Source of the DNA: an uncultured Oceanospirillaceae bacterium
GTDB lineage: Bacteria; Pseudomonadota; Gammaproteobacteria; Pseudomonadales; Balneatricaceae
Direction: 5' to 3'
Assembly: GCA_913057435.1 (NCBI GenBank)
Contig: CAJXNY010000008.1
Coordinates: 1 to 64,000 of the forward strand
Length of the DNA stretch: 64,000 nt
Part shown: positions 25,648 through 33,551 of the stretch, piece by piece
Layout of the letters: each line of letters begins with the position of its first letter
Numbering within the stretch: the stretch's first letter is position 1
Notes under the pieces: generated by a model
The model's database searches: none
Told to the model about the DNA's origin: nothing
What the model saw: the letters and a program-made list of their open reading frames with translations, nothing else
Position numbers and translations under genes: made by a program

Positions 25648-26331
25648 ATGTCAGCGGTATCTGAAGCTATTAGAAACATCAAGGCCATGCTCTACGACAG
25701 AGTAAGCAGCCCCTTTTTGCAAACCTTTTTCCTCGTTATCACTTATCACTACTGGCCAATTATCTTTACAGCAACCGATTATAGATTAACATCTGCCCAA
25801 AAAATCGATGCGATAAATATAATTTTAGAAACCAATGGAGCACCAGGGGTTGTTGAACTAGTATTTACAACATTGGTTGCCACTTTTCTAATCGCAGGTT
25901 TTTCCGTCATAGCCTACTTCGCCAAAGGAGTAGCAGAAGGCCTCAATAAACAGATAAGGAACAAGTTCAATCCAGACTATGTTAATTCTGCAAAATACAC
26001 TGAGGCTCTATCTAGTTTATCTGACAATATTACATATTTGACAGAATCGAATTCTTCTAAAGATCAAAGAATCGGTATGCTGGTCTTAATAGCAAGCTTA
26101 AGCGATAGAGAAAAATTTATTCTGCAACAAGCTAATGAGAATGGAGGTTTATATTACTTTTCACAGTATCGAGAAGGGGATGAAGAATTGTGTAAAGTCA
26201 TGCATGAACGCAGCCTACTAGGAATGTCCAATGATCATTGGAGAGTCACAAATAAAGAATTACTTGCTTATGTCGACATTAATTTAAGTAGCCGGTCTTT
26301 CGATATTACTGATAATGAGGCTAAGCCGTAA
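25648..26331 (+). CDS. Two-helix membrane protein, unknown function
   Basis: A 227-residue protein with two transmembrane segments (about residues 23-43 and 68-92) and a 130-residue soluble C-terminal part containing LSDNITYLTESNSSKDQRIG, then a winged-helix-like end (ASLSDREKFILQQANENGG). I do not recognise the family. It ends 1 nt before attC-like site 3 and is probably a cassette gene; two helices plus a soluble tail would fit a small sensor or effector, but nothing shows this. Confidence 0.62.
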   Translation: MSAVSEAIRNIKAMLYDRVSSPFLQTFFLVITYHYWPIIFTATDYRLTSAQKIDAINIILETNGAPGVVELVFTTLVATFLIAGFSVIAYFAKGVAEGLNKQIRNKFNPDYVNSAKYTEALSSLSDNITYLTESNSSKDQRIGMLVLIASLSDREKFILQQANENGGLYYFSQYREGDEELCKVMHERSLLGMSNDHWRVTNKELLAYVDINLSSRSFDITDNEAKP

Positions 26332-26332
26332 A

Positions 26333-26385
26333 CATAATAAGAAAAGTCATCCGATACATGCTTCGCGGCTGCTTTAGGCGTTATG
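26333..26385 (+). repeat. attC-like recombination site 3
   Basis: CATAAT (26333-26338), spacer AAG, AAAAG (26342-26346) on the left; CTTTA (26372-26376), spacer GGC, GTTATG (26380-26385) on the right. Same spacers as sites 1 and 2 and the same 16-mer GCTGCTTTAGGCGTTA as site 1 (26368-26383). At 53 bp it is slightly shorter than the usual minimum for attC sites. Confidence 0.55.
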
Positions 26386-26442
26386 ACGTCTGATCTGGAG
26401 CTAACTGCTAGCCAAGCTCTTGATTTAGGTTAAAATGAAAAT

Positions 26443-26530
26443 GGCATCATCGTCTAACGGTAAGACATCGGTTACTAAAAGTTATTATTTAAACCCGAAA
26501 ATGCAGGTTCGAATCCTGACAATGCCACCA
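26443..26530 (+). tRNA. tRNA-like gene with an expanded anticodon arm
   Basis: GGCATCA at the 5' end and CAATGCC-A-CCA at the 3' end (encoded CCA); T8; D-arm GTCT/AGAC with an AACGGTA loop; and a canonical T-arm CAGG-TTCGAAT-CCTG. Between D- and T-arms there are about 12 extra bases: TCGG and CCGA can pair, but the loop between is some 20 nt and contains TAAA/TTTA. Only 5 of 7 acceptor pairs form and the outer T-stem pair is lost. No anticodon can be assigned. A TAAAAT -10 candidate at 26431-26436 would start transcription right at the 5' end. Likely a tRNA-derived RNA, not a decoding tRNA. Confidence 0.6.
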
Positions 26531-26544
26531 CTCAAAGGCTCTTT

Positions 26545-27342
26545 ATGTCTGAAACAGCATATTTAAAAGTATTTTTGGATGACATAGGGCACAGTGTTCA
26601 TTGCATGAACACGATTGCAGTATCCCTCTCGCAGTTAACACCTGAGACTACACCTCCAAAAGAGCTGAATATTTCTTGGAAGCCAGGAGATATTACTAGC
26701 TCAAGCATTAATGCACGGCGATTTGCAATAAAATCTTCTATCGTTTATTCGGTCGAAAGCTTATTTGAATATCTATCAAAGATAAGTAAAGACAACTTTT
26801 GGTCTGAGACCGGTAAAAGTTTTAATTATTCATCAAATAAAAACATTTCGAAAGCAGATAGAGTTTCAGAATTCTTAACAGGAATTCCAAGCATTGAAAA
26901 AGAATGGATTATTTTGACTGAGCTGATTTGCCATTGGCGAAACAAAGTAGTTCATGCTAACTCTTCAAACGCCTGTATTTCTAGATCATCTAAGCAGTAT
27001 TTAGTCGAAAAATCACAGGAAATATTCGATAACTGTTACCACTTTGATGTGAATATTGCTTTAGATAACTTCGACAAAAATAAATTCACACTAAAAGATG
27101 TCACGACCCTAGTTACCATGCTCATAAAATGTGCAAGAGCGGTCGACACCTTCTTTATGTCAACTGCAAAAGTACAGAGTGATGATGCTATTTATAAAGC
27201 CCTGCTAAACAATTACTCGTTCCAATCCATCATGAAACAGCAAGAAAGTGATAAAAGACGGCGTCAAGCTATTAAGTGGGTCGAGTTAAACTATGGTTTT
27301 TTAGGTAAGGATACAATTAAACGTGCCATTAAAAATACATAA
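26545..27342 (+). CDS. HEPN-motif protein downstream of the tRNA-like gene
   Basis: A 265-residue, mostly helical soluble protein. The segment ICHWRNKVVHANSS (around residues 132-145) has the RX4H motif (R-NKVV-H) with a preceding polar residue, characteristic of HEPN ribonucleases of toxin and abortive-infection systems. I do not recognise the exact family; the basic C-terminus (ESDKRRRQAIKWVELNYG) may bind RNA. AAAGG lies 8 nt before the ATG, and the ATG is only 14 nt after the tRNA-like 3' end, so both are probably on one transcript. The gene lies between attC-like sites 3 and 4. Confidence 0.65.
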   Translation: MSETAYLKVFLDDIGHSVHCMNTIAVSLSQLTPETTPPKELNISWKPGDITSSSINARRFAIKSSIVYSVESLFEYLSKISKDNFWSETGKSFNYSSNKNISKADRVSEFLTGIPSIEKEWIILTELICHWRNKVVHANSSNACISRSSKQYLVEKSQEIFDNCYHFDVNIALDNFDKNKFTLKDVTTLVTMLIKCARAVDTFFMSTAKVQSDDAIYKALLNNYSFQSIMKQQESDKRRRQAIKWVELNYGFLGKDTIKRAIKNT

Positions 27343-27348
27343 AATTCA

Positions 27349-27409
27349 ATTAACTTCGCGCTTTTGGCACCGGACGCAGCAGGGCTGCGTCGGTTATTGA
27401 GGCGTTAAT
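27349..27409 (+). repeat. attC-like recombination site 4
   Basis: Outer boxes ATTAAC (27349-27354) and GTTAAT (27404-27409) are exact complements with the canonical AAC/GTT core, 61 bp in total. The inner hairpin CCGGACGCAGC (27370-27380) pairs with GCTGCGTCGG with one unpaired G, like the extrahelical bases of attC sites. It follows the HEPN gene directly; the inner L boxes are weaker than in site 2. Confidence 0.6.
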
Positions 27410-27458
27410 ATTCACTTCATTAGGTTTAGAAAAAATAATTCTGAATTTTCTCGTAATA

Positions 27459-27492
27459 TTAAAAAACCAGCGGCAGTCCCACCACCGCTGGT
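27459..27492 (-). terminator. Rho-independent terminator of the iodate reductase operon
   Basis: On the minus strand ACCAGCGG and CCGCTGGT form an 8-bp stem followed by TTTTTT, 17 bp after the idrA stop. Confidence 0.88.
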
Positions 27493-27508
27493 CCCCTCTA
27501 CCTAAAAC

Positions 27509-30214
27509 CTAAACAATATTCCTGGGCGCAAACGAGAAGCTACGGAACTCCTTCTTATACTTCGACTCACCCAACTTCTTAATCCGGGCCACACCCATCT
27601 TATAGTTGTAGTTACCCGAAATATTATCCACCACCCGCGCAGTCAGGGAGTTACTCGGCTGGCGCATATCAATCATGTTGGCGTACAACATGCCGCGTTT
27701 CACCGCCGGGGTGACGATCGCCACCGCCGTTACCGCCGCTTTGCTCAGTTCAATATGGCCATTCTCCATCAGTTTGGAGAACTGGAACGCATCGCCTTCC
27801 AGCCCCAGGATGGTGTCTTTAAAGCCGGGCACCCGGTCAGAGTAAAGCATCACCTGATCGCCGGACTCGATACCGCGTTTCTTCGCATCCTCCGGGTGTA
27901 CTTCCACCCAGTTTTCCGGCCAGCGCTGGGCCACGTAGGCGCGGCGTTCTACATCATCGAAACCGGATTGCCAGATCTCGTTGATGCGGCCATTGGAGAA
28001 CCACAGCTCGTCGTCTTTCGGTGACAGCCACTCGTGGAAATCGGCGAACAGGCTCCAGGGGTGTTTCTGCAGGTTGATTTTGCCGGTCTGGGAGTTGAAG
28101 TGGGTCATTTTCTTGCCCAGCACGTTGGCACCCTGGGGGCCGTTTTCCAGTCCCATCTCCTTGAGGCGGGCGCTGTCATGCTCCAGTTCGGTGTCGTGCA
28201 GGCGTTTGGTGCCCACCAGTTTGCCGGTGTCGTAGTTGTACAGCACCGGGCCCTGAATACCGTCGGTGCCGAATTCCAGCAGTTTCTGGTGCAGGGTTTT
28301 GCCTTCTTTATGGGCGGCGACTTTGATCATATGGAAATCTTTACGGCTGCCCCGGCTGAAGCGGGAAGCTTCTTCGGCAACGTCGTTGGAATTGTTCCAG
28401 TCGAAGCCGTCGTAGCCCATGCGCTTGGCCAGCTGGGCGATAATCCACCAGTCGGGCCTGGCTTCGCCGGGCGCGTCGTTGAATTTCTGATACAGACGCA
28501 GGCGGCGCTCGCCATTGGCGCGCATAAAGTCTTCTTCACCCCAGGTGGCGGCGGGGAAGATGATATCGGCGAAGCGGGCACCGATCGGGTCACGCAGATA
28601 GATATCCTGGTTCACCACCACCATGCCGCCGGAGTCCATCCGTTTTTTCAGGGTGTCGATGATTTCCTGGGTGTCGTAGGTGAACACCTGGTTGGGGTTG
28701 GCGACGGTTAACTCCCAGAACTTTTTCGCCAGCCCCTGGGAGCCACTCATGGACTGGATCCAGGTGGTGCCGATTACGTGGGCAAAACGGGTGTGACCGG
28801 AGTAGAGCCAGCGGTCGGTATCCAGCGCGCGACGGCGACGGCCTGGCACTTTCTCGGGGGATTTGTTGCGGGGGAATTTACCGCCCTTAACGCCGCCACG
28901 TTGATGGCCACCCAGCCGGCCGATTACCCGGCCTGGCCGTCCACCGGCACCGACGATGGTGCCCAGCGAGCTGATGGCGTTGGTGTTGCCGGTGTTGTTG
29001 GACCAGTAAAAGCCTTTTTCGATGGCGATAGAGGTTTTTACCCGGCTGCCATCGGCATTGGGTTTGGCCAGCATTTCGGCAGCTTTGTAGATTTTGGCGA
29101 CATCAATGTCGGCGATGTTGGCGGCGTAGGCCGGGTCGTATTCGGGCTGTGCCAGCACCCATTTTTTGTAGTCTTCAAAGCCTTTGGTCTGAAACAGGCC
29201 CCAGGTGGTACGCCACTGCCAGGGGGTGTTACGGGTGCCCTGGCCGAAGCCGGAGTTGGACTCCCATTTTGAGTTGACCCATTTGTCGATCCAGTCGCTG
29301 TCCTGCCAGTTATTTTCCATGATCACGCGGGTGATCGCGCCCAGCACCAGATTGTCGGAGCCGGGGTTGATGTCCAGGTGCAGGCCGCCATGCTTTTTCA
29401 TATAGGCGATACCGGCGGTTTCCCGTGGGTTAAGCATGATGGTTTTCATGCCGCGCTGGATGGCGGGCATGATGAACTGGGTGAACAGAATGGTTTTGGT
29501 TTCGTAGGGGTCGGTGCCGCACAGCATCAGGGTGTCGGCGCTGCCCCAGTCGTCGTAGCTGGGGCCAAAGTTGTCAAAGCCTGCATCCCGAAAGCCCGGT
29601 GTTGAAGTGACATCCGAGGGGGTATCGTGGAAGGTGAAGTTAGGGGTGTTAACGTGGCGCAGCGCGTATTTGCTGATTGCGTAGGTGTTTTCGATGTACT
29701 GGTAGGAGTAGGTTTTTACCCCGTAGGAAGCCACGCCGTGTTTCTCCAGAGTGTACTTTGCCAGCTCGGCGGCGACGTCCAGTGCCATATCCCAGGTGAC
29801 GGGCTGGAGGGTGCCGCCGATGCGCATCAACGGCTGGGTCAGGCGGTCACGGGTGCCGGTGGCGGGGTTGTAAACTTTCTGTGCGATCAGCCCGCCACGC
29901 ATGGAGGAGTCGCCGTTTTTGTTAACGTGCTGGGTGTCTTTGTCCGGGACGATAACGATATTGTGTGGCTTGCCGCCGTGCATCACCACGTTGTGTTGCG
30001 CCGGAGCAACCCAGGCCTGCAGCGGGGCGGAGGGGAAGTCGATACCAAAGGCGTTCTGGTCTGCCTTGAGGCCGCCATTGGCTTTTTCCAGCGGCCAGCG
30101 GTACACCTTGTAACCACAGGCGACCACACAGTAGTCGCAGGCGGTGGTCAGGACTTCGGCGTCAACCGGTGGCAGCGGTGCATGGTCTTCGGGGATGTAG
30201 AAATTGGTAGTCAT
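27509..30214 (-). CDS. idrA: Iodate reductase catalytic subunit (AioA/IdrA-type molybdopterin oxidoreductase)
   Basis: A 901-residue DMSO-reductase-family protein. Near the N-terminus C26-x2-C29-x3-C33 (ACDYCVVACGYK) bind a 3Fe-4S cluster as in arsenite oxidase AioA; the fourth Cys is replaced by the GDSSMRGG segment. Other family segments are ENTYAISKYALRH, CGTDPYETKT, LNPRETAG and the GRLGGHQRGGVKGG active-site loop. No own signal peptide: it should be co-exported with the Tat-tagged Rieske partner. It is longer than AioA (about 825 residues). With two peroxidase-like genes in the operon, the set matches idrABP1P2, so I assign reduction of iodate to reduced iodine species in the periplasm. 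Arsenite oxidase remains the alternative. AGGAG precedes the ATG. Confidence 0.8.
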   Translation of the reverse strand: MTTNFYIPEDHAPLPPVDAEVLTTACDYCVVACGYKVYRWPLEKANGGLKADQNAFGIDFPSAPLQAWVAPAQHNVVMHGGKPHNIVIVPDKDTQHVNKNGDSSMRGGLIAQKVYNPATGTRDRLTQPLMRIGGTLQPVTWDMALDVAAELAKYTLEKHGVASYGVKTYSYQYIENTYAISKYALRHVNTPNFTFHDTPSDVTSTPGFRDAGFDNFGPSYDDWGSADTLMLCGTDPYETKTILFTQFIMPAIQRGMKTIMLNPRETAGIAYMKKHGGLHLDINPGSDNLVLGAITRVIMENNWQDSDWIDKWVNSKWESNSGFGQGTRNTPWQWRTTWGLFQTKGFEDYKKWVLAQPEYDPAYAANIADIDVAKIYKAAEMLAKPNADGSRVKTSIAIEKGFYWSNNTGNTNAISSLGTIVGAGGRPGRVIGRLGGHQRGGVKGGKFPRNKSPEKVPGRRRRALDTDRWLYSGHTRFAHVIGTTWIQSMSGSQGLAKKFWELTVANPNQVFTYDTQEIIDTLKKRMDSGGMVVVNQDIYLRDPIGARFADIIFPAATWGEEDFMRANGERRLRLYQKFNDAPGEARPDWWIIAQLAKRMGYDGFDWNNSNDVAEEASRFSRGSRKDFHMIKVAAHKEGKTLHQKLLEFGTDGIQGPVLYNYDTGKLVGTKRLHDTELEHDSARLKEMGLENGPQGANVLGKKMTHFNSQTGKINLQKHPWSLFADFHEWLSPKDDELWFSNGRINEIWQSGFDDVERRAYVAQRWPENWVEVHPEDAKKRGIESGDQVMLYSDRVPGFKDTILGLEGDAFQFSKLMENGHIELSKAAVTAVAIVTPAVKRGMLYANMIDMRQPSNSLTARVVDNISGNYNYKMGVARIKKLGESKYKKEFRSFSFAPRNIV

Positions 30215-30227
30215 GACGTGCTCCTGG

Positions 30228-30803
30228 TTAGCCGGTCAGATTGTGGGTGCGACCGAACAGCAATCCCATAATGCCAACGGCGTAGATGTTATCGCCGTCG
30301 ACCTCCAGCAATACCTGCGGCAGGCTTTCATAGGCCTGGCCGGAAACGATAATGCCGTGGCGGCGCAGGTCGAAGGTGGACAGGTGGAATGGGCACTGCC
30401 CCAGCACCCGGTGTTCGTCCACCACTTTGTACTGGGTTTGCAGGGGGCCGCCCTGGTGGGTGCACATGTAGCTGAAGGCGACGATGTCCTGATTGGGGCC
30501 TACGCCGCCGCCAGCCTGTACGCCCATACGGACCAGCATGGCCTGGGTGTTGGGGCCGTCATCCGGGTAGTTGAAATCCAGCGGGGTGTTTTCCTGTAGC
30601 TGGCTGAGGGTACCGATCAGTTTGCGCGGGTAGCTGGTGACCTGGGCGGGCATCTCCTGGGCCATGGCGGTGCCGGGGAACATGTTCAGCGAGATCACGC
30701 TGGTGGCAGCGGCGGCGGTGCCGGAGTACATCAGAAATTTGCGGCGGCTGACCATGCATTTGCCGTGCTCGGTGGCGCTCTGGTTTGCTTTGTCCTGGCT
30801 CAT
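30228..30803 (-). CDS. idrB: Iodate reductase Rieske subunit (AioB/IdrB-type)
   Basis: A 191-residue protein with a twin-arginine signal (SRRKFLMYSG at residues 19-28, cleavage near TAMAQE) and a Rieske 2Fe-2S centre: C114-T-H116 (CTHQGG) and C137-PF-H140 (CPFHLSTFD). It transfers electrons to the molybdenum subunit and carries it through the Tat system. Its ATG overlaps the stop of the preceding peroxidase gene (ATGA), and idrA starts 13 nt downstream, so the operon is tightly coupled. Confidence 0.86.
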   Translation of the reverse strand: MSQDKANQSATEHGKCMVSRRKFLMYSGTAAAATSVISLNMFPGTAMAQEMPAQVTSYPRKLIGTLSQLQENTPLDFNYPDDGPNTQAMLVRMGVQAGGGVGPNQDIVAFSYMCTHQGGPLQTQYKVVDEHRVLGQCPFHLSTFDLRRHGIIVSGQAYESLPQVLLEVDGDNIYAVGIMGLLFGRTHNLTG

Positions 30804-32074
30804 TTGCGGGCCTCCAGCAGTTCCTGCTCGGTGAAAAGAGGGGCGTAGGCGGGCATGGCTGGGCGCTCAGTGAGGATTTTTTCACCAGTAAAGGCGTCCA
30901 GAAATGCCAGCAGATCGGATTTTTCGGTGTTGCTCAGCCCCAGCGGTTTGATCAGGGGACTTTTGCTGTGGGCAAAGTCGGTGCTGCGGCCATCACTGGC
31001 GATACCGCCACGGTCGTAGAAATCCACTACGTCGGCCAGGGTGGCCAACGCGCCGTTGTGCATATAGGGCGGGGTGTACTTGGTGTAACGCAGTGATGGG
31101 GTGCGGAATTTGCCCTTCATGGCTTTCATCTTGCCGCGAAAGTAAACGCCGGGGTCGGCCTTGGTGCTGCGGTACATTGTCTCGTCGGAGCCTTTGGCGT
31201 ACAGCTCATAACGGAAGGTGATCTGCGCCATTGGGTCTTCTTCCCAGCGTTTCAGCGGCGGCACACCCACGTTGTAATATTGCTGATCCGATGCCAGCGG
31301 GCCGTTGTGGCACTGGATGCAACCGGCTTTGCCGTCGAACAGGGCTTTGCCGCGCAGCTGGCTCTCGTTCAGGGCCGATTTGTCTCCCTGCAGGAACTGA
31401 TCCAGCGGGGTATCGCGCTGGATCAGGGTGCGCTCGTAGGCGGCAATGGCCATCCAGGCGTTGTTTATTTTTGGCCAGTCATCACCGAATACCGCGTTAA
31501 AGCGCTGGCGGTATTCCGGAATCAGTGCCAGCCTGGCTTCCATAATGTCGTCTTCACCGTTACCGGCAACAGCGCCTTTGGCCGCAGAGCGGGCCTCAGC
31601 TTCCAGTGATTTTGCGGAGCCAGCCCAGAACAGTTTGTCGTAGTAGCCGGTGTTGATAATCGTTGGCGAATTACGCCAGTGGATGGTGCCGGGGTAGCCC
31701 AGCGATACATTGTCGGGCCAGTCCCAGCCGAGGTCAGGTACATGGCAGGCGGAACAGGCGGTGGAGCCATCGCCCCCCAGGCGGCCATCGAAGAACAGGA
31801 TTTTGCCCAGTTCGACTTTCTCTGCTGTCATTGGATTATCGGGTGGTACGGGCACCGGGCCCAGGGGTGCCAGTGCCGGGTAGGTCTGGCCGTTGAGTGT
31901 TACCTGGGTGGCGGGGCTGGCCTTGAGTGGTGCAAGGGCTGCCTTCAGGCCGCGCTCTGCTTCGCTGCCGACGGTGGTGCCGCTTGCGACTGCTGCCTGA
32001 GTGCTCAGGGGAGCCAGAAGGGTGGCGGTAGCCATTGCGGCGGCCAGCAGGTTGGTGTGTTTACTGATTTTCAT
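30800..32074 (-). CDS. Di-haem cytochrome c peroxidase-like protein (IdrP type)
   Basis: A 424-residue exported protein (signal peptide LLAAAMATATLLAPLSTQAA) with two CXXCH haem sites, CSACH (STACSACHVPDLGW) and CIQCH (AGCIQCHNGP), plus the TPSLRYTKYTPPYMHNGALA segment carrying the Met ligand region. It belongs to the bacterial cytochrome c peroxidase/MauG family. In idr operons two such proteins (IdrP1, IdrP2) are thought to remove peroxide or reactive iodine intermediates in the periplasm. I take the ATG at 32074, spaced correctly from GAGGCGGGG; earlier ATGs at 32083-32086 crowd it. The P1/P2 numbering is not assigned. Confidence 0.84.
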   Translation of the reverse strand: MKISKHTNLLAAAMATATLLAPLSTQAAVASGTTVGSEAERGLKAALAPLKASPATQVTLNGQTYPALAPLGPVPVPPDNPMTAEKVELGKILFFDGRLGGDGSTACSACHVPDLGWDWPDNVSLGYPGTIHWRNSPTIINTGYYDKLFWAGSAKSLEAEARSAAKGAVAGNGEDDIMEARLALIPEYRQRFNAVFGDDWPKINNAWMAIAAYERTLIQRDTPLDQFLQGDKSALNESQLRGKALFDGKAGCIQCHNGPLASDQQYYNVGVPPLKRWEEDPMAQITFRYELYAKGSDETMYRSTKADPGVYFRGKMKAMKGKFRTPSLRYTKYTPPYMHNGALATLADVVDFYDRGGIASDGRSTDFAHSKSPLIKPLGLSNTEKSDLLAFLDAFTGEKILTERPAMPAYAPLFTEQELLEARK

Positions 32075-32090
32075 GATCATCATCCCCGCC

Positions 32091-33200
32091 TCAGTTACTG
32101 GCTTCACGCCAGTTTTTGATCAGCTGATAGCTGTAGTCTTTTTTATTCCAGACATGGGCATCGCTGGTGAGTGGCTCACCGGACAGCGCCTGCAGGAAGG
32201 TCACCAGATCACTCTGCTCGCTGGCAGAGAGGTTAAGCGGCTTGAGCCGGTTGCTTTTGTTGCTGTCTTCACCGCCCCCATCGTTATAAAACGCCACCAC
32301 CTCAGGCAGGGTGTTAATCATGCCGTTATGCATATAGGGCGCGGTGCTGTTCAGCTCCCGCAGGGTGGGGGTCATAAAGGTGCCTTTATCGCTGCCGTCG
32401 GCTTTGTGACCCTGTACATGGGCACCCACGTCACGCTTGAGGGCCATGTAGTTTTCGTTGCCCATAAACATGTTGAAGGCGATAAATGCCTGGTGGCGCA
32501 GCGGGTCGCGGAAGATATCCAGGTTCTCGGCAACGCCGGTGTTGTGGGCGTTGCCATCGGAGAACAGGGGCCCGGTGTGACACTGGTTGCAGCCTGCTTT
32601 GCCATCGAATAACGACTGGCCACGCTGGGCAGTCTCGCTCAGCTTGCCGTTATCGATGGGGGCGTTGCGGGAGGTGAGGGTTTTCAGATATTCAGGGATT
32701 GCTTTGCGCGCAGAGCCGTTAGAGGGCTCACCGTAGCCTGCGTTTTTGAACATTTTGACGTAGATCGGGTCCTGCTTGAGGCGCTCCTGCATCAGCCGCA
32801 TATCCATGTTCATCAGATAGTCTTCGGTGATCATCTCGCGGGTGACATCGTTGAGGTTGGTCGCCAGCCTGCCGTCATGGAACCACTGCTTTTTATAGCT
32901 GGTGTTGATCAGGGTGGGGCTGTTACGAAAATGCTTGTTACCCGGGTAGCCCGGTGCCAGCGCATCCGGGTGGCCGAAGCCGTTCTCTGGCTGGTGGCAG
33001 CTGGCGCAGCTGATGGCGGCGTCGCCGGACAGTCGAACATCGAAAAACAGTCGCTTGCCCAGTTCAGCCTTGGCGGCATTAACTTTAATGGGCGGCAGCT
33101 GGCGGCTGTTATCAGCGGCGCTGACCAGCGATGCGCCAAGCGCCAGGCTGACGGCGGTGGCCAGCAACAACAGGCGTGTACCGGTGTGGCGTGTGCTCAT
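32091..33200 (-). CDS. Di-haem cytochrome c peroxidase-like protein (IdrP type), first gene of the operon
   Basis: A 369-residue exported protein (signal peptide LLLLATAVSLALGASLVSAA) with two CXXCH sites, CASCH (SCASCHQPENGFGH) and CNQCH (GCNQCHTGP), and the TPTLRELNSTAPYMHNGMI segment. It is a divergent paralogue of the next gene. Being promoter-proximal, it should be made first from the sigma54 promoter about 100 bp upstream. Role as for the other peroxidase: protection of the iodate reductase reaction, by inference from known idr clusters. Confidence 0.84.
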   Translation of the reverse strand: MSTRHTGTRLLLLATAVSLALGASLVSAADNSRQLPPIKVNAAKAELGKRLFFDVRLSGDAAISCASCHQPENGFGHPDALAPGYPGNKHFRNSPTLINTSYKKQWFHDGRLATNLNDVTREMITEDYLMNMDMRLMQERLKQDPIYVKMFKNAGYGEPSNGSARKAIPEYLKTLTSRNAPIDNGKLSETAQRGQSLFDGKAGCNQCHTGPLFSDGNAHNTGVAENLDIFRDPLRHQAFIAFNMFMGNENYMALKRDVGAHVQGHKADGSDKGTFMTPTLRELNSTAPYMHNGMINTLPEVVAFYNDGGGEDSNKSNRLKPLNLSASEQSDLVTFLQALSGEPLTSDAHVWNKKDYSYQLIKNWREASN

Positions 33201-33288
33201 GAGTGTGTCCTCACCTCGCAGGGGCCTGTCCTGGCTATTGTTGTGTCGTTATTAGAGGACAGGGTTGAATATCGGAATTGTCCTTACT

Positions 33289-33339
33289 AAAAATGCAGTA
33301 TTTGTGCCAGAGGCGAGGCTTCCTGATTACTGCATTTTT
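33289..33339. promoter_or_regulatory. Perfect 12-bp inverted repeat spanning the sigma54 promoter
   Basis: AAAAATGCAGTA (33289-33300) and TACTGCATTTTT (33328-33339) are exact reverse complements. The left arm contains the -12 element. It could be an operator for a repressor or activator bound across the promoter. Confidence 0.5.
33294..33309 (-). promoter_or_regulatory. Sigma54 (-24/-12) promoter of the idr operon
   Basis: On the minus strand TGGCACAAATACTGCA matches the consensus TGGCACGNNNNTTGCW with correct GG-N10-GC spacing (GG 33308-33307, GC 33296-33295); one of the strongly conserved positions differs (C for T). Transcription would start near 33283, 83 nt before the first peroxidase gene. 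The divergent operon encodes an NtrC-type activator with the GAFTGA motif. Confidence 0.75.
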
Positions 33340-33366
33340 ATCAATGGGTTAGCACATTTGTTCGCT

Positions 33367-33437
33367 GTTCTGGGGGGGGGCGGGATAGAACGGATTGTTT
33401 AATCTGCCGTGACCGATTTAACGTTCTGTTCAATCGG
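33367..33437. promoter_or_regulatory. Candidate upstream activator sites
   Basis: GTTCT (33367-33371) with AGAAC (33387-33391), and CCGATT (33413-33418) with AATCGG (33432-33437), are inverted repeats located about 85-155 bp upstream of the predicted idr start, where sigma54 activators usually bind. A run of nine G (33372-33380) lies in the first. Assignment is inference from position and symmetry. Confidence 0.4.
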
Positions 33438-33537
33438 CTGAGGGCTGCTGCCTGCGCCGGATAGCGAATCCAACACGTTGATTTAAAAAATGAAATATCC
33501 ATCAATAATCAATTTTTGGGTACTTCGTTCAGCGTGC

Positions 33538-33551
33538 TTGATACATATCAA
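33538..33551 (+). promoter_or_regulatory. FNR/Anr box of the regulatory operon
   Basis: TTGATACATATCAA is a perfect TTGAT-N4-ATCAA site. A -10 hexamer TATAGT lies at 33574-33579; the box centre is 29.5 bp before it, which places the centre at -41.5, the class II FNR geometry. The downstream gene starts at 33632. Confidence 0.85.

Noticed and set aside
27509-30214. Arsenite oxidase (AioA) as the name for the molybdopterin subunit
   Set aside because: The subunit is longer than AioA and its operon contains two di-haem peroxidase genes and no aio sensor or regulator genes, which fits iodate reductase better. Kept as the stated alternative.
28034-30271. Long plus-strand frames opposite idrA
   Set aside because: Gly/Val-rich antisense translations of a clear enzyme gene without start signals.
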